NCBI GenBank assembly: GCA_003647605.1
Contig: QMND01000005.1
Coordinates: 1-14,039, forward strand
DNA length: 14,039 nt
Direction of reading: 5' to 3'
DNA from: Candidatus Shapirobacteria bacterium
GTDB lineage: Bacteria > Patescibacteriota > Microgenomatia > UBA12405
The stretch's first letter is position 1, and the number at the start of each line of letters is the position of its first letter. Of this stretch, positions 1 to 6,910 are shown in pieces. Under the pieces are notes generated by a model that saw only the letters and a list, made by a program, of their open reading frames with translations, made no database searches and was not told the origin of the DNA. Position numbers and translations under genes: made by a program.

Positions 1-128
1 CTACCACTCACCAAAATACAAAAAATATCATTAAATTCTTAACCCAAAAAAATTTTAAATTACAAGATAAAAAAAATACCACCGCCTACTATTCAAAATT
101 TTAAATAAACCATACTATAACATAAAAT

Positions 129-1130
129 TTATCTCAAGGCTCTTCTATACACTTCTAAGTTTTCCATGGCTATTCCACTTCCTTTAACTACACACAATTG
201 AGGTTCTAAAGCGATATGAGCTCCAACCCCAATTTCTTTAGATACTAGCTTATTAAAATCACTCAAACCTACCCCCCCACCTATTAAAACAATCCCTCTA
301 TCCATTATATCGGCCACTAATTCTGGTGGAGTTTCCTTTAAAGTCCTTTTTATCATATCCACAATCTCTCTCAACACTCCTTCTATCGACTCAAAAATCT
401 CCAACGAGTCAATCTCCACCTTTTTAGGTAAACCATAAATACCACTTCTACCGCTAACCTCCATCTTCTTGCTCCTTTTAGGTCTAATGGCTGACCCTAT
501 TTTCATCTTTATATTTTCTGCTGTTTGCTCCCCTACCACTAAATCATATTTGTCTTTAAGATAGTCAATTATTACTTCGTCTATTTTATTTCCTCCCAAC
601 CTTAAGCTTTTATAAGCCACCACCCCACCTAAACTAATCACCGCTGCTTCAGATACTCCGCCTCCAACTCCAACTATCATGTTACCAAAACTATCGGCTA
701 CAGGAATTGAGGCTCCAATAGCTCCCGCTAATGGTTCATCTATCAAATAAGCTCTCCTGGCCCCAGCTGACAAAGTTGCTTCCAAAACCGCTCTCTGTTC
801 TACTTGTGTTACTCCAGCTGGTACACACAACATCACTTCTGGCTTAACCAACCACATTCTCCCCATTACCTTCCTCAAAAAATATTTCAACATCGCCTCT
901 ATCACCTCATAGTCCGCAATTACCCCATTTCTCATTGGTTTAATTACTTCTATATATTCAGGTGATTTCCCCAACATAACACTAGCTTCTTCTCCCACCG
1001 CCAAAATTTGCCTATCCTCCACTCCAATTGCAACAATGGTTGGTTCATCTAAAACCAAACCCCGTTCCACCTCCCAAACCAAAGACCTACTAGTTCCTAA
1101 ATCAATTGATAATTTTCTAAATAAACTCAT
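129..1130 (-). CDS. mreB: MreB-like actin-family cell-shape protein
   Basis: Bacterial actin homologue that polymerises under the inner membrane and guides cell-wall synthesis. The 333-residue product has the phosphate-1 loop IDLGT at residues 9-13, the MreB segment CVPAGVTQVEQRAV at 102-115, the DEP at 131-133, the SLGG segment near 166-169 and the adenosine loop IGGGVG at 283-288. Length and order match MreB/Mbl throughout. The phosphate-2 loop is odd: the family consensus DIGGGTTE reads GVGGGVSE here (154-161), so the conserved Asp and the first Thr are lost. The frame stays open for 30 more codons upstream, but the added residues do not look like MreB. I start at the ATG at 1130, where family homology begins; a TAGAAT hexamer lies 5 nt upstream and AAGGT about 10 nt upstream. 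It is divergent from the PEGA gene. The family is certain. Whether it is the main MreB or a paralogue cannot be told here. Confidence 0.93.
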   Translation of the reverse strand: MSLFRKLSIDLGTSRSLVWEVERGLVLDEPTIVAIGVEDRQILAVGEEASVMLGKSPEYIEVIKPMRNGVIADYEVIEAMLKYFLRKVMGRMWLVKPEVMLCVPAGVTQVEQRAVLEATLSAGARRAYLIDEPLAGAIGASIPVADSFGNMIVGVGGGVSEAAVISLGGVVAYKSLRLGGNKIDEVIIDYLKDKYDLVVGEQTAENIKMKIGSAIRPKRSKKMEVSGRSGIYGLPKKVEIDSLEIFESIEGVLREIVDMIKRTLKETPPELVADIMDRGIVLIGGGVGLSDFNKLVSKEIGVGAHIALEPQLCVVKGSGIAMENLEVYRRALR

Positions 1131-1135
1131 AGCTA

Positions 1136-1141
1136 ATTCTA
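1136..1141 (-). promoter_or_regulatory. -10-like TAGAAT immediately upstream of mreB
   Basis: TAGAAT on the - strand ends 5 nt before the mreB ATG and matches five of six consensus -10 bases. No clear -35 or TGn extension is seen. If used, the mRNA would start at or next to the ATG. An upstream promoter giving a short leader with the AAGGT motif is the alternative. Confidence 0.4.
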
Positions 1142-1166
1142 CCTTAATTTTATCTAAACCATCCTG

Positions 1167-1196
1167 CTTACATTTCCTAGTTTCTAAAGTTATAAT
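1167..1196 (+). promoter_or_regulatory. Promoter of the PEGA/propeller gene
   Basis: A perfect TATAAT at 1191-1196 is preceded, 18 bp away, by CTTACA at 1167-1172 (four of six matches to TTGACA). The predicted transcription start is about 1203, only about 6 nt before the ATG at 1209, and no Shine-Dalgarno sequence lies between, so the mRNA would be almost leaderless. On the other strand TATAAC overlaps the same block, so the divergent promoters may compete. Confidence 0.55.
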
Positions 1197-1208
1197 TAAA
1201 TAGTCAAA

Positions 1209-2426
1209 ATGAAAACACAAAAAATCAAATCAAACGACATTAAGGGTGCTACTATTATCCTTTCTGTCCTATTTACTATTACCATTTCCACTATTATCAT
1301 TTCCTTTTTAGCTAAAGGTTACCGTCCCTCGTTAAAAAAAGGTATCAGTTTAAAATCTACCGGTTTAATATCAGCCACTTCCACTCCCAAATCCGCTTCT
1401 GTATATATAAACAATCGACTCATCACTGCCACCGACGACACTATCAATCTTCCTCCTGATAATTATCATGTAGAAATACACAAAGACGGTTTCCTTCCTT
1501 GGAAAAAAGATTTGACCGTCAGAAAAGAAATTGTTACTTCCACTAATGCAACCTTATTTAAATCTTCTCCAGCACTAAAACCAATTAGTTTAAGTGGTGC
1601 TATCAACCCTGTTATTAGCCCAGACCACAGTAAAATCCTTTTTACTGTCGCTTCTGCCTCAGCCTCAAAAAACAACGGACTTTATTTAGTCGATCTTAAC
1701 AACCTAGCCCTACATCTCAATAAAATCACCCCCAAACAAATTAGCCACAATTCTTTCAATATTAACTGGTCAAAAGCCAGTTTTGAATTCTCCCCCAACT
1801 CAAAACAACTTTTAGTTCAACTAAGACAAAATACCCATTATCTTTTTTCTTTAGAGGAAATACCTAATTTTCCGCAAAATATTTACGATATCAGCTACAA
1901 ATTAGACAACATTAAACAAGAATGGCAACAACAAGAACAACAAATTGTTCAGGAAAAAATAGCTAAACTTCCAGATTCGCTTCTAGACTTTATCAGTACC
2001 AAATCAGCCCAACAAATCCAATTTTCTTCCGATGAAAACAAGATTTTTTATCTAGCCAAACAAAATGGACAACTTAAACAAAATATCATTACTCCGCCTC
2101 CAGCTCAAAGCCAACAAAAACAGCAAAGACAAATTAAAACTGGTAATTATTATGTTTACGATCTTAAAGACGACACCAATTTTCTGATTGAGTCTGCTTC
2201 AAATATAAGTTCTCTTAATTGGATTCCTAATTCCAATAACCTCATCTTTGTTAAAAACCAACAAATCAAAACTATTGAATATGATCACAACAATGAAAAT
2301 ACTCTTTTTGCTGGAGATTTCGACTCGCAATTAGTCACCCCAACTAACAACGGACAACAAATTATCACCATAACTTCAGCCTATCAAGGCTCACCTAAAA
2401 ACCTCTACTTAATCAATATCCGCTAA
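1209..2426 (+). CDS. Membrane-anchored PEGA-domain protein with beta-propeller-like repeats
   Basis: Predicted envelope protein of 405 residues. A hydrophobic helix at about 14-34 acts as signal anchor, leaving most of the chain outside. Residues about 41-115 form a PEGA domain: SATSTPKSASVYINNRLI followed by LPPDNYHVEIHKDGFLPWKK. The rest shows repeated strand-turn units of TolB/WD40-like propellers, such as PVISPDHSKILFT, FEFSPNSKQLLVQ, IQFSSDENKIFYL and LNWIPNSNNLIFV, with a Q-rich insert near 238-250 and a Q/P-rich one near 297-312. PEGA domains are usually extracellular and often surface-associated; the function here is unknown. It is the only main gene on the G-poor strand, and its composition follows: about a dozen Gly in 405 residues, but many Asn, Gln, Ser, Thr and Ile. 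Divergence from mreB hints at an envelope or shape role, which is inference. Confidence 0.85.
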   Translation: MKTQKIKSNDIKGATIILSVLFTITISTIIISFLAKGYRPSLKKGISLKSTGLISATSTPKSASVYINNRLITATDDTINLPPDNYHVEIHKDGFLPWKKDLTVRKEIVTSTNATLFKSSPALKPISLSGAINPVISPDHSKILFTVASASASKNNGLYLVDLNNLALHLNKITPKQISHNSFNINWSKASFEFSPNSKQLLVQLRQNTHYLFSLEEIPNFPQNIYDISYKLDNIKQEWQQQEQQIVQEKIAKLPDSLLDFISTKSAQQIQFSSDENKIFYLAKQNGQLKQNIITPPPAQSQQKQQRQIKTGNYYVYDLKDDTNFLIESASNISSLNWIPNSNNLIFVKNQQIKTIEYDHNNENTLFAGDFDSQLVTPTNNGQQIITITSAYQGSPKNLYLINIR

Positions 2427-2434
2427 ACCAAATC

Positions 2435-2800
2435 TTATTGACAAACTCTTTTTTCTATCGCTTCTATATCTTTAACTAAAGCATCTACTTCTTCCTGATT
2501 TAAGTCATCATTATCTAATTTTTCAACCAACAACTCAATCTGTTTTTCAGCTTCCTTCCTTAACAAACACCTATCCTTCTCTATATCTCTATATGGCAAT
2601 TCTAATTGTTGATAAACATCTTCTTTACCTGCCTTACTTGAATCAGGTAAACGCACATTAGCCCTAGCTCCCAATACTTCAGCCCTCTCCTGATTTGCTT
2701 TAAATACACCTATTTCGTAAAACCTCAAAGGCAACAAAGCAAAAACCGCCACTACAAAAGAAACAATTAAAGTTCTAGTGTTTCTATTTAAATCATTCAT
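2435..2800 (-). CDS. Small signal-anchored protein with C-terminal coiled coil, unknown function
   Basis: I do not recognise this 121-residue protein. After a short polar N-terminus, residues about 10-27 form one hydrophobic helix without a clear cleavage site, so it is probably an anchored protein with its C-terminus outside. Residues about 72-118 are highly charged and heptad-like (KEAEKQIELLVEKLDNDDL), suggesting a coiled coil. It has only two cysteines, C78 and C120, flanking the predicted coil; a disulfide or inter-chain link is possible but is inference. It converges on the PEGA gene with 8 bp between stop codons and lies 42 bp downstream of the transporter. Its own promoter-like sequence lies in that gap, so it need not be co-transcribed. 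The open frame, promoter and anchor support a real gene. Confidence 0.7.
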   Translation of the reverse strand: MNDLNRNTRTLIVSFVVAVFALLPLRFYEIGVFKANQERAEVLGARANVRLPDSSKAGKEDVYQQLELPYRDIEKDRCLLRKEAEKQIELLVEKLDNDDLNQEEVDALVKDIEAIEKRVCQ

Positions 2801-2806
2801 ATCAAC

Positions 2807-2836
2807 AGTATGACATTATTATTCCTTGGTCGTCAA
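2807..2836 (-). promoter_or_regulatory. Promoter giving a leaderless mRNA for the 121-residue protein
   Basis: On the - strand TTGACG (2831-2836, five of six matches) is followed after 18 bp by CATACT (2807-2812, four of six) preceded by TGT, an extended -10 arrangement. Six nt separate CATACT from the ATG at 2800, so transcription would begin at the start codon. There is no Shine-Dalgarno sequence. Confidence 0.55.
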
Positions 2837-2842
2837 GTATTT

Positions 2843-4222
2843 CTACCTCAACAAGCTGTAGACATACCAACCAGCCAATAAAGTATAGATACCCCACACC
2901 ACCCACAAACACACCTCACTCAATTTAGATGACTTTATAAAAATTGGATATTTTTTGGGTAATTGCACATAATTCAAATACCACAACAATGGTATATAAG
3001 CCACAAAAGCAAACATAGAAATCACCCCAACTAACTGTATCAATATACCCGGACCAACCATCGGCATGGTCAACATTGACTCAATTATCAAAAAAGACAA
3101 CCAGCCATAATACCAAGCTTTTCTAGTCTTAAATATCTTCCACTTGTCTAACCAACCATAGAAAAAATCAGCCATCTGATTAGCTACTCCATCAGCCAAA
3201 GCTAACCAAGTATCCACCAAAAAAGCCGCCGCCACTATCAAAAAAATTACCCTTCCCCACCAACCAAAGCTAGTTTCAAAAAAAGCCGACTGAGCCACTG
3301 TAATCGACCAACCCACTGGATATTCACCCTTAGGCCACAACAACACAAACGACAAGAAAGATGTCAAAATAATTGTGACCGCATTAATTAAAACTGCCAA
3401 CCCCGAATCTATCCTTAAATACCTATTCCAAAACAACCATCTAGATTTATTCACCTCATTGTCTTTTATCATCAAACCTGTCTTGTCTTTTTGAGCCATA
3501 GCCACTCCTTTCTCCTGCATCCAGTAGGAATACATCAGATTCAAAAAACCACCCATACCAGCAAAAACCAAAGCCGTAATCAACTTAGAATAGTCAAAAT
3601 TTAACCAATCCACCCCTTTGCCCAAATTCATTGGATTAAATAAGCCATCTACAAACCGCCACACACTCGCCTTGTTAATCAGTATCACCACCGACAACAA
3701 CAAACCACCTACCGTAATGACCGTAATCACTTTCATCATTTTTTCTAATAAGCGGTAAACTGATCGGGAAAAAAGCAAGGCTAAACTAAACAAAATCACC
3801 ATTATATATGCCCAAAACAAAGAACCAAACCTACTATTTCCACCACCCGGCCATTTAAAAATCTCATATAAAGAACTGCCCCCAGCTGTCGCATAGCCAC
3901 CAAACCACAAAAAGTTAACAAAAAACAAAATAAATAAAAACAAAGTATAGTATTTGTTCACCGACAAAAAACCACTCCAAATACCCTTACCTGTCACCGC
4001 CGTGTATTTAGTTATTTCTTTATTAACAAAAAACTGCATCAACGCAAAAGGCAACAATAAAAACAAAAAGGCCTTACCGTATCTAGCCACCAAATAAGGC
4101 CACCAAATTAACTCTCCGCCACCCTGAGCAGTTGAGGCCCAAATAAAAGCTGGGCCTAACAACAACCACAAGGAAACTTTTTTAGGTAAATTCACTCGTT
4201 TTGTTTTCTTTCTTATCTGCAT
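2843..4222 (-). CDS. Nramp-related multi-pass transporter
   Basis: Integral membrane protein of 459 residues with about eleven hydrophobic segments, probably an ion-coupled transporter of the APC/LeuT-fold group and most like the Nramp-related branch. The family-like pieces are the first membrane helix LGPAFIWASTAQGGGELIWW (22-41) and the sixth, with AGMGGFLNLMYSYWMQEKG at 221-239. True Nramp metal carriers have DPGN in helix 1 and an MPH-type motif in helix 6. Here the places are taken by TAQGGGE and GMGGFLN, so Mn/Fe transport should not be assumed. The N-terminus is strongly basic (cytoplasmic). The frame opens seven codons earlier at a TTG (4243), but I prefer the ATG at 4222, preceded 5 nt away by TAGAAT and 11 nt away by GGAG. 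Substrate unknown. Confidence 0.75.
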   Translation of the reverse strand: MQIRKKTKRVNLPKKVSLWLLLGPAFIWASTAQGGGELIWWPYLVARYGKAFLFLLLPFALMQFFVNKEITKYTAVTGKGIWSGFLSVNKYYTLFLFILFFVNFLWFGGYATAGGSSLYEIFKWPGGGNSRFGSLFWAYIMVILFSLALLFSRSVYRLLEKMMKVITVITVGGLLLSVVILINKASVWRFVDGLFNPMNLGKGVDWLNFDYSKLITALVFAGMGGFLNLMYSYWMQEKGVAMAQKDKTGLMIKDNEVNKSRWLFWNRYLRIDSGLAVLINAVTIILTSFLSFVLLWPKGEYPVGWSITVAQSAFFETSFGWWGRVIFLIVAAAFLVDTWLALADGVANQMADFFYGWLDKWKIFKTRKAWYYGWLSFLIIESMLTMPMVGPGILIQLVGVISMFAFVAYIPLLWYLNYVQLPKKYPIFIKSSKLSEVCLWVVWGIYTLLAGWYVYSLLR

Positions 4223-4227
4223 ACCCC

Positions 4228-4233
4228 ATTCTA
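4228..4233 (-). promoter_or_regulatory. -10-like TAGAAT just upstream of the transporter
   Basis: The hexamer TAGAAT ends 5 nt before the ATG at 4222, the same spacing and sequence as in front of mreB. A GGAG lies just upstream of it, so either a leaderless start or a long-spaced Shine-Dalgarno site could apply. No good -35 is visible. Confidence 0.35.
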
Positions 4234-4243
4234 CTCCAACCAA

Positions 4244-4638
4244 ATTCTAATTAAAACCAATTTTTACTCATGCTTTTTAACTAAACCAGTCTATATTATT
4301 CACCGATTCTCATCTTTTTTAATCCCTACCAAACAAAGCCAACACCAACCAAAAATCTCCACCAACCACTCATCTTTTTTAACCTTTTCTATTTTTTAAT
4401 TCATTTATCAAACACCATAACAATATTAAGTAATATAAACAAACCTAACAAACCCCAACTACAACATTTTTCTAAAATTACCAAAACCCATTTTCACCAC
4501 CACAATACCACCAAAATCAATTTTACAATTCTATTAGCAACTCCACCTCTAACTGCCAAAACCAAATATATTTTTTCTCAACCAAAACTCACCAACCATA
4601 CTAAACCACAACACTATCTTACTTAATATATCATTTTT
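4244..4638. other. Gene-free, G-depleted spacer between tRNA-Arg and the transporter
   Basis: No credible gene is seen on either strand. The + strand is almost free of G: 4421-4600 contains only about three. It carries three short direct repeats (listed separately) and an AT inverted repeat, ATATTA (4423-4428) facing TAATAT (4431-4436). No terminator with a U-tract is seen downstream of the tRNAs. Confidence 0.6.
4267..4382. repeat. Three short direct repeats upstream of the transporter
   Basis: CTCATCTTTTTTAA occurs perfectly at 4309-4322 and 4369-4382, exactly 60 bp apart. A third copy with two mismatches (CTCATGCTTTTTAA) lies at 4267-4280. All point the same way and lie 45-160 bp upstream of the transporter start, so an operator role is possible. 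In such low-complexity DNA chance similarity is also possible. Confidence 0.45.
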
Positions 4639-4713
4639 TGGTACCCCTACCAGGAATCGAACCTGGATCTGTCGCTTAGGAGGCGACCGTTCTATCCATT
4701 GAACTATAAGGGC
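4639..4713 (-). tRNA. tRNA-Arg (anticodon CCU)
   Basis: A full cloverleaf on the - strand: acceptor GCCCTTA paired with TAGGGGT (including G1-U72 and one further G-U wobble), D-stem GTTC/GAAC, anticodon stem GTCGC/GCGAC with loop CTCCTAA giving anticodon CCT, and T-arm CCAGG-TTCGATT-CCTGG. Discriminator A is followed by a gene-encoded CCA at 4641-4639. It reads the AGG codon. It lies 10 nt downstream of tRNA-Pro and is probably processed from the same transcript. Confidence 0.96.
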
Positions 4714-4723
4714 CTATATAATG

Positions 4724-4797
4724 TCGGGGATACAGGATTCGAACCTGCAACCTCTGGCTCCCGATACCAGCGCGCTAGCCAATTGCGCCAATCCCCG
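4724..4797 (-). tRNA. tRNA-Pro (anticodon CGG)
   Basis: A full cloverleaf on the - strand: acceptor CGGGGAT paired with ATCCCCG, anticodon stem CTGGT/GCCAG with loop ATCGGGA giving anticodon CGG, and T-arm GCAGG-TTCGAAT-CCTGT. The C1-G72 pair is typical of bacterial tRNA-Pro. Unlike its neighbour it has no encoded CCA (discriminator A is followed by CAT), so a CCA-adding enzyme is needed. It is the first gene of the tRNA pair. Confidence 0.96.
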
Positions 4798-4808
4798 TCA
4801 CCCACCGT

Positions 4809-4814
4809 ATTATA
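4809..4814 (-). promoter_or_regulatory. -10 element of the tRNA pair
   Basis: A perfect TATAAT on the - strand ends 11 nt before tRNA-Pro, placing transcription start about 5 nt before the mature tRNA. The -35 is weak: the best candidates, GTTATG or TTATGA at 16-17 bp, match poorly. Confidence 0.6.
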
Positions 4815-5455
4815 TCTCAAAACCGACAAATCATAACCACCAACTACCAGACCCATCTCCGCAATATTTTCCGTAATATATTTTGATAATGTTAATTTTT
4901 AATCTCCGCAATTTCTAAAGCTAATTTTATTATTTCTCCGCTTCATTTTCCGCATTTCCCCGCAACCATTAAACTACTTTCATGCTCATTCTTTTTGCTT
5001 AATCACCCTGTCTTTTACACCTTCAACGGGGTTGCCACATCACGAAGTTTAACTGCCGTGTGGAAGGTTCCTCGCAATGACTTTATGTTCATCATCGTGA
5101 GGAGTTGCCTAGGCAACGACGCGACGATCCCGTCGGAACCAAACTCACGCTTTTTACTTAACCACCCTATTTTTTATCCTCAACCAATAATTTCAAAAAT
5201 AATTTTAAGCGCGCAATCATGTAAGTTCGACGCAACGCGTGAGCACTGCAAAATTATAATTGAAATTATTAATCCTCCTCGCAACGACTTTCACTTTTTT
5301 TTCTCCAACAAAACCATAATTAACCACAACAAGTCTATCAAACTATTTCATCCTATTCTTCCACCTAATTACTGAAATTCAATCAAAACTAAAAAACAAC
5401 CAAAACTCCATTTAAATTACCTACTCCCAAGCTTTATCACTCCAACAAAACTCTG
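4815..5455. other. Gene-free spacer between the M16 gene and the tRNAs
   Basis: I see no gene here. The 126-codon open frame on the + strand (4995-5375) runs across palindromic repeats, has no recognisable sequence or promoter, and is probably spurious. The left part holds ATCTCCGCAAT twice (4855-4865, 4902-4912). The middle, about 5020-5290, holds REP-like elements. The right part (5292-5455) is plain A/C-rich DNA with no clear terminator for the M16 gene. Confidence 0.6.
4987..5291. repeat. Cluster of decayed REP-like palindromic elements
   Basis: The core CCTCGCAAYGACTTT occurs at 5070-5084 and 5277-5291; its complement is GTCATTGCGAGG. A diverged inverted copy, TCATCGTGAGGAG, begins near 5092. 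Reading left on the - strand from 5084, the sequence ends with TGTGGCAACCCCG near 5039-5027, with internal complementarity CCACA (5035-5039) to TGTGG (5059-5063). A perfect 14-bp palindrome, GTTGCCTAGGCAAC, sits at 5104-5117. A flanking segment of about 40 bp is also repeated imperfectly, starting with CTTTTTGCTTAATCACCCT near 4991 and CTTTTTACTTAACCACCCT near 5150. From memory, this resembles the widespread GTCATTGCGAGGA...GCAATCC intergenic repeats. It is richer in CG dinucleotides than its surroundings. Confidence 0.6.
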
Positions 5456-6685
5456 CTAATCTTTAGCCACCACCAACCTAAACTTATCTTTTCTAAAAAA
5501 ACTTTTACCAAATTCCTTAACTTCTTTCAAACTAACCGCCTTCATTTTTGCCAACTCTCTCCCTAAATTTGCAACCTCATCATCCAACAACAGCCTTCGA
5601 CCTACAAAATCAGTCCAAAAATTGGTTTTGTCCAAACCCATCTCGCCTTTACCCACCACAAAATCTTTTACTCTCTTCAAATCACCTTCTTTAATAGTCT
5701 CGGCCAGAGACAAATAAGCTTCTTTTGTTAAACTTACAACCTCGTCTATTTTGTCTTTATTTACCCCAGCCTGAACCCCCAAATATCCATTCCTAGCCAA
5801 CAACTGACCCAAAGAAAATACATAATAAGCCCAACCTCTCTTATGTCTTATCTCCTCATATAAATTTGAAGAAGAATTACCAGCCATTAATTGCTCTATT
5901 AAAGTAGCCACATATTTCCTATTGTCGTCTCTACCCACCGTCGGCACCCCCAAACAAAAATGCGCCTGATCTATTGTCTTTTTCTTTGTTCTTGTCTTTA
6001 GCTTACCCAAACTAACCACCAATTCTTCTGTCACACCAACCCCCTTACCTAACCCCAACCAAACTTCTTCTATTTTCCGCTTAATCTCTTTTTTTACCCC
6101 CAAACCACCAGCAATTACAATTACCGTGCCTTCTCCGTTAAAATATTTTTTCCTATAATTCAACAATTTTTCCCTGTCAATTGAACTAACATCTTTCAAC
6201 GAACCGGCTATATTCCAACAGCCTCTCTTTGATTCTCCGTACAATAATTGAACCAAATCAAAAGACAATCCCATCGTCGGATTATCTTCATACATCTTAA
6301 TTTCTTCTTTAACCACTCCCAACTCCCTATTCAACTCATCTTCTGGAAAGGTTGGATTGATTAAAATATCTGCCAATATATCGATCGCCCACAAAACATC
6401 TCTTTTGACAGTTGTAATCTGATAAGAGGTCATTTCAAAACCGGTTCCAGCATTGTGAATCGCCCCCCTTGAATCTATCTCTATATTAATATCCCTAGCA
6501 CTTCTTTTTTTAGTTTCCTTAAAAGCCATATGTTCCCAAACATGACTGATCCCAAATTCATCTTTGTATTCATAAGCCGATCCAATTTTTAAAAACACTT
6601 CTACGGTCACCGAATTTAAATGAGGTAAATCTATCAACACCACCCTAATTCCATTTTTTAACCTAAATACATCAAACTTATTCAT
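5456..6685 (-). CDS. M16B-family zinc metallopeptidase (processing-peptidase-like)
   Basis: Predicted zinc endopeptidase of 409 residues, the usual length for single-chain M16B enzymes (pitrilysin/MPP superfamily). The inverted zinc motif HxxEH is intact as HVWEH (48-52) and followed by MAFKETKKRSA. The third zinc ligand is expected in VVKEEIKMYEDNP, most likely E128, 76 residues after H52. The second half has the other M16 repeat, with LYEEIRHKRGWAYYVFS and no second zinc motif. No signal peptide is seen, so it is cytoplasmic by prediction. M16B enzymes often degrade or process unfolded peptides; the substrate here is unknown. Members often work as pairs, but no M16 partner lies in the window. 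The ATG at 6685 sits 6 nt after an extended -10, suggesting a leaderless mRNA. It follows leuS after a 225-bp spacer. Confidence 0.92.
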   Translation of the reverse strand: MNKFDVFRLKNGIRVVLIDLPHLNSVTVEVFLKIGSAYEYKDEFGISHVWEHMAFKETKKRSARDINIEIDSRGAIHNAGTGFEMTSYQITTVKRDVLWAIDILADILINPTFPEDELNRELGVVKEEIKMYEDNPTMGLSFDLVQLLYGESKRGCWNIAGSLKDVSSIDREKLLNYRKKYFNGEGTVIVIAGGLGVKKEIKRKIEEVWLGLGKGVGVTEELVVSLGKLKTRTKKKTIDQAHFCLGVPTVGRDDNRKYVATLIEQLMAGNSSSNLYEEIRHKRGWAYYVFSLGQLLARNGYLGVQAGVNKDKIDEVVSLTKEAYLSLAETIKEGDLKRVKDFVVGKGEMGLDKTNFWTDFVGRRLLLDDEVANLGRELAKMKAVSLKEVKEFGKSFFRKDKFRLVVAKD

Positions 6686-6691
6686 CCTCTC

Positions 6692-6700
6692 ATTCTACCA
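6692..6700 (-). promoter_or_regulatory. Extended -10 promoter of the M16 gene, leaderless spacing
   Basis: TGGTAGAAT on the - strand, a TGn extension plus a five-of-six -10, is followed by GAGAGG and then the ATG. Transcription would begin at about the start codon. A TTGCTA 19 bp upstream is the best -35. GAGG touches the ATG directly, too close to act as a Shine-Dalgarno site. Confidence 0.6.
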
Positions 6701-6910
6701 CAACTTCATCATTTTTTAGCAATAAAAAATCCAAATATCACCTATTTTCCCAATCTTCCAATCTTTACCACCCCATTAGCAGTCTATACCATACTCTGCT
6801 AGACATACTTTGATATAGCCAACCCATTTCTTTATCAAAATCTTTCACCAACTACAACTATCCACCTCAAACACCCACCCCAATCCTCTCTTTAACTATC
6901 AAAACCAAAA

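Noticed and set aside
129..1220. mreB starting at 1220 (363 residues)
   Set aside because: The extra 30 residues do not match MreB, overlap the divergent promoter and would overlap the PEGA start; homology begins at the ATG at 1130.
4987..5291. CRISPR array
   Set aside because: Repeats are few, diverged, inverted and irregularly spaced, with no constant spacer length.
4995..5375. 126-codon open frame on the + strand in the tRNA/M16 spacer
   Set aside because: It crosses REP-like palindromes and their repeated flank, shows no protein family features, and lacks a start signal; open frames of this size arise easily on the G-poor strand.
6765..6827. 20-codon frame on the - strand with three Trp and an overlapping hairpin (6777-6782 with 6796-6801), considered as a second leader peptide before the M16 gene
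   Set aside because: No terminator U-tract, no alternative pairing and no well-placed promoter; the M16 gene has its own -10 at 6692-6700. A TGGTATAGA at 6783-6791 may be a weak promoter, but the frame it would start is only three codons.
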